A stretch of DNA of 59,608 bases from Streptomyces cavernicola (GTDB lineage Bacteria > Actinomycetota > Actinomycetes > Streptomycetales > Streptomycetaceae). Every line of letters begins with the position of its first letter. Positions within the stretch are counted from its first letter, which is position 1. The position numbers and the translations under genes were made by a program. Positions 25,006-31,886 of this stretch are shown here, one piece after another. Location: the NCBI RefSeq assembly GCF_029968035.1, contig NZ_JASCIQ010000047.1, positions 1 to 59,608 of the forward strand, in the 5' to 3' direction. Below the pieces are notes generated by a model that was not told the origin of the DNA, did not search any database, and saw nothing but the letters and a program-made list of their open reading frames with translations.

Positions 25006-25476
25006 CTACCAGCGGTAGTGCGCGAAGGCCTTGTTGGACTCGGCCATCTTGTGCGTGTCCTCGCGCTTCTTCACGGCTGCGCCGAGGCCGTTGGAGGCGT
25101 CGAGCAGCTCGTTCATCAGACGCTCGGTCATCGTCTTCTCGCGGCGAGCGCGCGAGTAGCCGACGAGCCAGCGGAGCGCGAGGGTGTTGGCGCGGCCGGG
25201 CTTGACCTCGATCGGCACCTGGTAGGTCGCGCCACCGACACGGCGGGACTTGACCTCGAGGGTGGGCTTGATGTTCTCAAGCGCACGCTTCAGGGTGATG
25301 ATCGGGTCGTTGCCGGTCTTGTCGCGCAGACCCTCCATGGCGCCGTACACGATGCGCTCGGCGGTGGAGCGCTTGCCGTTCAGCAGCACCTTGTTGATGA
25401 GCGACGTCACCAGAGGAGAACCGTAGACCGGGTCGATGATGACCGGGCGCTTCGGGGCGGGGCCCTTACGAGGCAT
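25006..25476 (-). CDS. rpsG: 30S ribosomal protein S7
   Basis: Nucleates 30S head assembly; in E. coli it represses str-operon translation. 156 aa: MPRKGPAPKRPVIIDPVYGS, INKVLLNGKRSTAERIVYGA, VGGATYQVPIEVKPGRANTL, ending NKAFAHYRW. It begins 2 nt after the rpsL stop. Confidence 0.98.
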   Translation of the reverse strand: MPRKGPAPKRPVIIDPVYGSPLVTSLINKVLLNGKRSTAERIVYGAMEGLRDKTGNDPIITLKRALENIKPTLEVKSRRVGGATYQVPIEVKPGRANTLALRWLVGYSRARREKTMTERLMNELLDASNGLGAAVKKREDTHKMAESNKAFAHYRW

Positions 25477-25478
25477 TC

Positions 25479-25850
25479 TTACTTCTCCTTCTTGGCGCCG
25501 TAGCGGCTGCGGGCCTGCTTGCGGTTCTTGACCGCCTGGGTGTCGAGCGCACCACGGATGATCTTGTAGCGAACACCCGGCAGGTCCTTCACACGACCGC
25601 CACGCACGAGCACGATGGAGTGCTCCTGCAGGTTGTGCCCCTCACCCGGGATGTAGGCCGTGACCTCGATGCCCGAGGTCAGACGCACACGCGCGACCTT
25701 CCGCAGCGCCGAGTTCGGCTTCTTGGGGGTGGTGGTGAACACACGCGTGCAGACGCCACGACGCTGAGGCGAAGCCTCAAGGGCCGGGGTCTTCGTCTTT
25801 TCGACCTTGTCCTGCCGGCCCTTACGGACCAGCTGCTGGATCGTAGGCAC
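25479..25850 (-). CDS. rpsL: 30S ribosomal protein S12
   Basis: Decoding-centre protein, 123 aa from GTG 25850, preceded by GGAGA. PTIQQLVRKGRQDK opens the protein; TTTPKKPNSALRKVARVRLT and GRVKDLPGVRY carry the wild-type Lys43 and Lys88. Substitutions at these positions give streptomycin resistance and, in Streptomyces, can raise antibiotic production. The frame extends to 25910 but lacks a ribosome site there. First gene of the str operon. Confidence 0.98.
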   Translation of the reverse strand: MPTIQQLVRKGRQDKVEKTKTPALEASPQRRGVCTRVFTTTPKKPNSALRKVARVRLTSGIEVTAYIPGEGHNLQEHSIVLVRGGRVKDLPGVRYKIIRGALDTQAVKNRKQARSRYGAKKEK

Positions 25851-25901
25851 TACTTCTCCGGTTTCTGTGTGCCGTATGAGTAAAGCTAACCTGGAACTTT
25901 G

Positions 25902-25938
25902 CCGACCCACGCGGTCGGGTGTGTCGAATCCCGCAGAC
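25902..25938 (-). promoter_or_regulatory. conserved element in the rpsL leader
   Basis: The plus-strand segment CCGACCCACGCGGTCGGG, then T, GTGTCG and TCCCGCAGAC, matches the rpsJ leader (21032-21069) at 24 of the first 25 positions. It lies in the roughly 190-nt rpsL leader and can form the same alternative hairpins. No gene lies in the rest of the 384-bp gap between rpsL and the Crp-type gene. Confidence 0.6.
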
Positions 25939-26044
25939 TCCTGCCGTAAGGCGAGAGGGGCACGGATTGCGGTGGCCGTTCACGACGTCCCTTGCGGTTG
26001 AGGACACGCACGGGAGCCAGGGCACACCCCAGGCACAAGGTCTG

Positions 26045-26073
26045 AGCGTACCTACCTCATGGATCTGGGTCAA
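26045..26073 (-). promoter_or_regulatory. rpsL (str operon) promoter
   Basis: Minus-strand -35 TTGACC (26073-26068), 17-nt spacer, -10 TACGCT (26050-26045). Strong match to the vegetative consensus and nearly the same hexamers as the rpsJ promoter. Confidence 0.75.
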
Positions 26074-26234
26074 AACAAATGCGATGGGCCGGGACACGCC
26101 GGAAACCCTTCCGGTCCTGCGGAGTCGCGGTCCGGACACGTCGGCCGATTCTCGCCCGTTTCCCGCATGCCCCCGTCAAGTACGTTGAGTGATCGCCGAG
26201 TGACGGATTCGGCACCTAGGACACGGGGGCGGCA

Positions 26235-26952
26235 ATGGCCGAGGCGCGTACCCATGCGTGGGACGACGACGGTTTCGACGACCGGGTGCCGTTCCTCGCG
26301 CGCCTGGAGAAGGACGACCGCGTCGCCCTGCTCGCGATCGGCCGCCCCCCTGAAGTACCGGGCCCGCGACGTCCTCATGCACCAGGACGAGCCCTCCACC
26401 CACGTACTGCTGCTCCTGCACGGCTGGACCAAGGTCACGGCCCTTGCCGCCAACGGGTACGAGGCGCTGCTCGCGCTGCGCGGTCCCGGCGACATCATCG
26501 GCGAGGGCGCCGCGCTCAGCGGCCGGCACCGCTCGGCCACCGTGACGGCGCTCGAACCCGTCGAGGCCGTCGCCATCGACCAGCACCGGTTCACCGCGTT
26601 CCTGTCCGGCAACGCCCCGGTCGCGCTGCAGCTCCTCGGGCTCGCCACGGACCGGCAGCGCTCGACCGACCGGCGCCGCCTGGAATGGGCGGCCCTGAGC
26701 GTGCGGGAGCGGCTGGCCGTGCTGCTCCTCGAACTGGTCCGTACGCACGGCAACCGCACCGCGGAGGGCATCGAGCTCGGCATCGGCCTGAGCCAGCAGG
26801 AGTTCGCCGGCTCGGTCGGGTCGTCCCGGGAGGCGGTGGCGCGGCTGCTCAAGGAGTTGCGGGCCCGCAAGGTCGTCGCGACCCGGCGGCGGCGCATCGT
26901 CGTCCTCCGTACTGATGTGCTGCGGCGCATCATCGGCGAGGGCTCCGCCTGA
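26235..26952 (+). pseudogene. Crp/Fnr-family regulator, frameshifted
   Basis: A cyclic-nucleotide-binding transcription factor spread over two frames. From ATG 26235 the frame reads DRVPFLARLEKDDRVALLAI, a typical Crp N terminus. After the run of six C at 26345-26350, the matching protein continues one base later as LKYRARDVLMHQDEPSTHVL. The cNMP-pocket segment is IGEGAALSGRHRSATVTA, which keeps the Glu and Arg-Ser positions of E. coli CRP. The C-terminal winged helix has LSQQEFAGSVGSSREAVARL. Dropping one C restores a roughly 238-aa Crp. It is either a real mutation, slippage on the C run, or a sequencing error. It lies 124 nt before the cyclase gene. Confidence 0.8.
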
Positions 26953-27075
26953 CGGCACATCAGCGTTCCGCTGTCTGTGCACACGGTCACAGACCGTCCG
27001 TGTCATCGGCCCTCTGCCGCTCGTCCGCGTCCGGCCATCGTGCTGAGCAACGACGGAGCGAGCGAGAGGCACCCC

Positions 27076-27876
27076 ATGACCGACCCCGTGTACCGCACGA
27101 TCCTGCTCTTCGACATCGAGCAGTACGGCTCCCGCGACGACGTGGAACAGGCGTACTTGCGACGCATCCTGTACGACGTGGTCGACGGCACCCTGGCCGC
27201 GGCCGCCGTGGACGAGACCGCCCGGATGCGGGCGGACCGCGGTGACTCCGTGATGGAGCTGATCGACACCCGGGTCTCCGTGTCGACGCTGGTGAAGTCC
27301 CTCCTGACGGAGGCGCCCGCGCAGCTCCACAGCAAGAACCGGCTGCTCGCGACCGGCGCGCAGATGCGGCTCCGGATCGTGCTCTCGTCCGGCTACGTCG
27401 CCGTCGACGACCTCGGCGGCTGGGTCGGCTCGGACCTCAACCACGCCGTACGGCTGCTGAACTCCGACCCCCTGCGCGAGGCGCTCAAGCAGCGCGGCGA
27501 GGACAGCGTGCTGTGCGTGTCCGAGGCGGTCTACCAGGGCGTCGTCCGCCACGGCCCCCTCGGCGTACGAGCGGAGGACTTCCGCCCGGTGCCGGTGGAA
27601 ACGAAGGAGGGGCCGACGGTGGCTTGGGTGCACGGGTTGCCCGACCCGGACCTGCAGAAGCCCGCCGAGCCTGCTGACCCCTCCGCCCTCACCGAGGCCT
27701 CCGAGCCCTCCGACTCCTCCGGGCCTGCCGTGCCGGGTGCTCAGGCCGCGCCGGGTGCCCCCGCCGGGCAGGGCGGGCCCTTGATCAACGGCGGTCAGTA
27801 CGGCATCGCCGGGGGCGACAACCGCGGTGACCTGACCTTCAACTTCGGCGAGCGCGGCAACGGCGGGCGGGCGTGA
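27076..27876 (+). CDS. class III-like nucleotide cyclase with C-terminal Gly-rich motif
   Basis: 266 aa. Residues 5-190 fit a class III nucleotidyl cyclase fold. TILLFDIEQYGS carries a first metal Asp (D13) and RADRGDSVMELI a second (D57). VGSDLNHAVRLLN has the N122-x3-R126 pair that stabilises the transition state. It resembles the small single-domain cyclases of Pycsar systems more than membrane adenylate cyclases; the base specificity cannot be told from sequence. A Pro/Ala linker (190-235) leads to a 21-residue motif at 239-259 that is shared with the next protein. GAGAGG lies 6 nt before ATG 27076. The stop overlaps the next start (GTGA). Confidence 0.75.
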   Translation: MTDPVYRTILLFDIEQYGSRDDVEQAYLRRILYDVVDGTLAAAAVDETARMRADRGDSVMELIDTRVSVSTLVKSLLTEAPAQLHSKNRLLATGAQMRLRIVLSSGYVAVDDLGGWVGSDLNHAVRLLNSDPLREALKQRGEDSVLCVSEAVYQGVVRHGPLGVRAEDFRPVPVETKEGPTVAWVHGLPDPDLQKPAEPADPSALTEASEPSDSSGPAVPGAQAAPGAPAGQGGPLINGGQYGIAGGDNRGDLTFNFGERGNGGRA

Positions 27877-30056
27877 ACCCGGCGGAGGGGGCCGGCGGCA
27901 AGGCGGAGGGCGAGGGCGCGCAGGACGGCGAGCAGCGGAAGAAGGAGGGCGAGGCCGAGGGCCAGGAACCCCACCGGCAGCCGGCGTGGGCCGCGCGCCG
28001 GGACCTCCTCGCCCACGGCCCCGACATCGTCTCGACGCTGGTCGGCCGCGACCAGTTCGGCCAGAGCGGCGGCACCCACTACGGCAACACGATCATCAAC
28101 CTCGGCAGCCCCGGAGAGGGGTCGCGCGGGCCGATCCCCGCTTCCGGGCCGATCCCCGCGTCGGAGGTCCGGACCCTGCTCCAGACCTTCCGCGGATGCC
28201 CGAGCTTCGACGAGGCGCGGGAGCGGCTGTCGACGGCCAGGGTCGTGTTCCTGTCCGGCGGGCGGGACACCGGTCGCCGGACGGCCGCCCTGATGCTGCT
28301 GCACCGGCTGGGCGTCGGGCGGATGCGCGCCATCGCCGAGGACACCCCCTTCGCGGCCCTGCCCGACCAGTTCGACGCCCCGGGCGGATATCTGTTGTCC
28401 AACCTGCCCGTCAGCCGGAAGAGCCCGCTCCTCCTGCCCCAACTACTCGTACTGCAGGAGAAGTTGGAGCGCGCCGACGCCCACCTGGTCGTCACCGTCG
28501 AGCCCTCGGCGCCCTTGGGCGAGATCCCGTTCGTACGGTGGGAGCCGCCCTCCACCGAGGAGATGCTGCAGGCCCATGTGACGCACGAGGTCGGCTCGGC
28601 CGCCTGGGCCGAGCTGTGCGGGCTGCCCGCGGCGAAGGAGTTCCTGGACCGGAGCCATCGGCCGGACGAGATAAGGGAGTTCGCCGAGCGGCTCGTCGCG
28701 TACCACCGCGGTGAGATCGGCGAAGGGACGCTCGCCGCCTACGGGCAGACCGCGGTGGCCGCGCAGGTCACGCGCTGGCTCACCGACCCGCAGGCCGAAC
28801 TGCGCGAGAAGGCCTTCCTGATCTCCCTCGCCGTGTTCGACAAGTCGCCCTACGCGGTGACCGCCGAGCTCAGCGACGCTCTCTTCGTACGGCTGCAGAA
28901 GACCGACGACCCCGAAGTCCCGCGCCGGGTGCCCGTCTTCGGCAGTTCGCGGGAGGAGCGGCTCCAGCTGGCCCGCGCCCACGGGTACGTCACCGCGGAG
29001 GTCACCGAGTGGGGGCCGCTGGACGGCAAGTTCTGCGCGTCCTTCCTGGACGAGCGGACGCCGGGGCTCCTGCTCGACGAGGTGTGGAACCTGCACCCGT
29101 CCGCCCGCGTCGATGTCGCGGCATGGCTCCGCGAGCTGGCCGAGGACCGGCGCCCCCTGGTCCGCACCCGGGCCGCGTCGGCGGCCGCGCAGCTGGCCAC
29201 CGCCGACCTCTCGGCCGCCATGGCCCACCTCATCGAACCGTGGGCGGACGACCGCGACCCCAACTCCTGGCTCACCGCCGCCAACGCGCTCACCATGACC
29301 CAGCTCCTCGCGACCCCCGAGGACCGGACCGTGCTGCGGATCCTGCACGAGTGGTGCACCGGTGGGGCGGAGCGCCGCCGCTGGACCGCGATCCGCGCCT
29401 TCGGTCTGCTGGGGCCGCTGTTCCACGAGGAGGCGCTCACGGCGCTGCTGGATGCGATTCGCGCGCAGCCGGGGGCCGCCGACGACGAGCCCGAGGAGGA
29501 GAGCGACCGACCGCAGGCCCAGGCCCGGAAGAAGACCCGGCAGAAGGCCCGGCAGAAGGTCAGCGAGGCGGACCAGCAGTTCGCCGACGCCCTGGAGCTC
29601 CTGCTCCTCTCCGTGGGGCAACCCGTGCTGGGAAAGCTTGCGGCGCTTCTCCCGAGCGCCCGACGCGTACGCGCCCACGCGGTGCCCGCCTTCCTCCAGG
29701 CCTGCGGTCAGTCGGACGAGGGCAGCGGCCGGCCCACCGTTCTGGACTGGTACGCGCACGCCGTCGAGAGCGGGGACACCGCCACGGCCGACGACCTGAT
29801 CGCGTTCTGGCGTTCGGCGCTCGCGGACCGCCGGGCGACCACGGACGCGCTCGCCGTCCTGCGCCGCTGGGTCCTCGCGGCCGGCCGCGACCCGGAATCC
29901 GCCTCCGAGCCCGCCCTCGCCGCGCTGTTCGGGGAACTCGCACGCAGCCTCCCCGACCGTCGGCGCATCACGCATCTGCTGCGTACGACGCGTGCCGCGG
30001 AGCGGGAGCACGCACCGGTCGCCGCGCGGCTGCTCGCGCAGATCGACGCTCCCTGA
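27873..30056 (+). CDS. STAND-like NTPase with helical repeats
   Basis: 727 aa from GTG 27873, overlapping the cyclase stop by 4 nt. Layout: a charged Glu/Gly-rich head (1-35); a Gly/Asn-rich motif at 59-79 that aligns without gaps to the cyclase tail; a nucleotide-binding-like region with a degenerate Walker A, SGGRDTGRRT at 128-137, in which Arg replaces the catalytic Lys; and a possible Walker B in HLVVTVEPS. From about 270 to the end it is all-helical with Leu/Ala-rich, HEAT-like repeats. No enzymatic effector domain is visible, so it looks like a sensor or scaffold. Exact family not recognised. Confidence 0.7.
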   Translation: MNPAEGAGGKAEGEGAQDGEQRKKEGEAEGQEPHRQPAWAARRDLLAHGPDIVSTLVGRDQFGQSGGTHYGNTIINLGSPGEGSRGPIPASGPIPASEVRTLLQTFRGCPSFDEARERLSTARVVFLSGGRDTGRRTAALMLLHRLGVGRMRAIAEDTPFAALPDQFDAPGGYLLSNLPVSRKSPLLLPQLLVLQEKLERADAHLVVTVEPSAPLGEIPFVRWEPPSTEEMLQAHVTHEVGSAAWAELCGLPAAKEFLDRSHRPDEIREFAERLVAYHRGEIGEGTLAAYGQTAVAAQVTRWLTDPQAELREKAFLISLAVFDKSPYAVTAELSDALFVRLQKTDDPEVPRRVPVFGSSREERLQLARAHGYVTAEVTEWGPLDGKFCASFLDERTPGLLLDEVWNLHPSARVDVAAWLRELAEDRRPLVRTRAASAAAQLATADLSAAMAHLIEPWADDRDPNSWLTAANALTMTQLLATPEDRTVLRILHEWCTGGAERRRWTAIRAFGLLGPLFHEEALTALLDAIRAQPGAADDEPEEESDRPQAQARKKTRQKARQKVSEADQQFADALELLLLSVGQPVLGKLAALLPSARRVRAHAVPAFLQACGQSDEGSGRPTVLDWYAHAVESGDTATADDLIAFWRSALADRRATTDALAVLRRWVLAAGRDPESASEPALAALFGELARSLPDRRRITHLLRTTRAAEREHAPVAARLLAQIDAP
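28128..28163 (+). repeat. 18-bp tandem duplication in the NTPase gene
   Basis: Two copies of an 18-bp unit (GGGCCGATCCCCGC followed by TTCC or GTCG) encode GPIPAS twice, in the linker just after the shared motif. A linker-length variation. Confidence 0.8.
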
Positions 30057-30097
30057 CCGTTCGCGCCGCACCACCACCCGCCCTCAAGGAGGCCCCG

Positions 30098-31246
30098 ATG
30101 GATCTCTTCGGCCCACCGTCCGAACCTCCCGTACGAGCCCGGCCCGGGTCGGCCGGGGCCGCGCCCGAGTCACTGTCCGACGGCCTGCTCGATCTGCTCG
30201 ACGAGGAGGACGAGCTGCGCCCGCACCACCCGGGCCGGGGCCAGGTCTCTCAACTCCCGCCCGCGGAAGGGCAGTCGGACCCCGACCCCGTACGCGCCGT
30301 GTGGCAGCTCCCCCGCTTCGGCCTGGGCGGCCGCCGTTACGTCGGGCGCGTCGACCACGCCCTGGTCTTCGTCACCCGCAACGGCTCGTACGAGACCTAC
30401 CTGCCGCCGCACCGGCCCACGACGCTGCGCAGGTACGCCGCCCTGTACGAGGTGAACACGGACCCGCACTCCTTCCCCTTGCGGGTGCCGCTGCCGAGCG
30501 ACGAGGACAGCTTCGAGTTCGAGGTCGGCGTGGACGTGACGTGGCGCGTCGTCGACCCCGAGGCGTTCGTACGGAGCCAGGAGCGCGACGTCCCCGGCCT
30601 GCTCACCCGGCGCCTCCTCCCCCTCATGCGGCGGACGAGCCGCGCGTACGCCATCGATGCGAGCGCCGCCGCCGAGGTGGCCGTCCAGCAGACCCTGGAT
30701 GCCGCCGAGGCGGTGGGCGAGGCCGAAGGGCTCCGCGTCTCCTGCTCCGTACGGCTGCGGCGGGACGCGGCGGAGCGGCACCACCAGAGCCGGCTGCGGA
30801 CCGCGCGGCACGAGGCGGAGGCGGCGACTCCGGAGCACCAGGCGTGGCAGCGCCGCGATCAGCAGGAGGTCGAGCGCAGGACCGCCCGCCTCGACTTCTA
30901 CGAGCGCCAGCTGGCCAAGGGCGGCACCGCCGCGCTCGCCCTGCACCTGGCGATCCACCCCCAGGACACCAGTACGGTCCTGGACCGCCTCAAGGCGGAT
31001 CAGTCGGAGCTGCTCCTGGCCCAACTCGACCTGATCAAGGCGGCGTTGGACAACGAACGGCTGGAGGAGCACCAGCTCGACGAGCCGCACGAACTGATCG
31101 CCGCACGCATGACCGCCATCCTGCGGGCGACCAGCAGGACCACGGACTCCGACGGCCCCGAGCACCCCGAACTGCCCTCCCCGGACCGCCTCTCCAAGGA
31201 CCACCTCTCCAAGAACCGCCCCCACCCCCCGGAGTCCGCCACATGA
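30098..31246 (+). CDS. band-7/SPFH-like protein
   Basis: 382 aa; AAGGAGG lies 5 nt before ATG 30098. An acidic N terminus (about 1-75) is followed by a band-7/SPFH-like beta domain (about 78-230): RRYVGRVDHALVFVTRNGSY, then FEFEVGVDVTWRVVDPEAFV, where VDPEAF is typical of the fold. A long Arg/Glu-rich helical region follows (about 230-345) with a low-complexity tail. It has no N-terminal membrane anchor, unlike most SPFH proteins, so recruitment to the membrane by its neighbour is plausible. Its stop overlaps the next start (ATGA). Confidence 0.65.
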   Translation: MDLFGPPSEPPVRARPGSAGAAPESLSDGLLDLLDEEDELRPHHPGRGQVSQLPPAEGQSDPDPVRAVWQLPRFGLGGRRYVGRVDHALVFVTRNGSYETYLPPHRPTTLRRYAALYEVNTDPHSFPLRVPLPSDEDSFEFEVGVDVTWRVVDPEAFVRSQERDVPGLLTRRLLPLMRRTSRAYAIDASAAAEVAVQQTLDAAEAVGEAEGLRVSCSVRLRRDAAERHHQSRLRTARHEAEAATPEHQAWQRRDQQEVERRTARLDFYERQLAKGGTAALALHLAIHPQDTSTVLDRLKADQSELLLAQLDLIKAALDNERLEEHQLDEPHELIAARMTAILRATSRTTDSDGPEHPELPSPDRLSKDHLSKNRPHPPESAT

Positions 31247-31779
31247 CCGCCGCGCCGCCCCGACCGAGCCGGCCCGCGGCACCCGAAGCCGCCCAGTCCC
31301 GCGCGGGCGCACGCCTCCTCGCCGACCTCCGCGTCGAGCTGGCCAGGGCCGACACCAAGGCCACCGTCCTCGTCGGCGTGCTCGGCATCACCGCCGCCGC
31401 GCTCGGCACCCTGCTGACCAGCCGAGGCTCGACCCTCACCAGGCTCTCCGCCCCGGCCGCCCTGCTGTGGTGGACCGGCGGAGCCGCCCTGATCGCGGCG
31501 CTCCTGGCCCTGCTGCTCGCCGTCGTCCCGCGGCACAGCCGGCACGCCTGGGCCCCCGGCCGCCCGCTCACCTACTTCGGCGACATCCACCGCGCCACCC
31601 GGTCCGGCTGCCTCAGCACCGCCCTGCACCAGACCGACGGCGAGCCGCACCAGGCGCTGCTCCTCGCCCTCGCCGAGACCAGCCGCATCGCCGCCCGCAA
31701 GAACTTCTGGATACGCGCCGGACTCACCGCGTTCGGCAGCGCCTCGGTCCTGCTCCCTGCGGCCCTGCTCATCGACTGA
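31243..31779 (+). CDS. Pycsar TM effector-like membrane protein
   Basis: 178 aa with three predicted membrane helices (about 41-60, 71-93 and 155-176). The segment RVELARADTKATVLVGVLG, with a conserved Asp-x-Lys before the first helix, a YFGDIH segment between helices 2 and 3, and a basic ARKNFWIRAG stretch before helix 3 match the PycTM/DUF5706 group annotated as Pycsar system effectors. In characterised Pycsar systems such proteins are thought to damage the membrane once a cyclic pyrimidine nucleotide is made. Translation is coupled to the SPFH-like gene by ATGA. Confidence 0.7.
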   Translation: MTAAPPRPSRPAAPEAAQSRAGARLLADLRVELARADTKATVLVGVLGITAAALGTLLTSRGSTLTRLSAPAALLWWTGGAALIAALLALLLAVVPRHSRHAWAPGRPLTYFGDIHRATRSGCLSTALHQTDGEPHQALLLALAETSRIAARKNFWIRAGLTAFGSASVLLPAALLID

Positions 31780-31886
31780 CGGCTCATCGCCTGACCGCCT
31801 GTCGTCTGACCGCTTGTCGCCTGACCGCTCCCCGCCGCGCGAACGACCGGCCCCGCTCCCCCACGTACGCACCCCGGAGGAACCCC

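Noticed and set aside
26059..26344. Upstream part of the plus-strand frame beginning at 26059 as the N terminus of the Crp regulator
   Set aside because: Its residues are Arg/Ser/Thr-rich and unlike any Crp. The expected N terminus is in the frame that begins at 26235.
28443..30077. A 544-codon minus-strand frame opposite the NTPase gene
   Set aside because: Gly/Arg-rich composition and no ribosome site. The plus-strand gene has coupled starts and a coherent fold.
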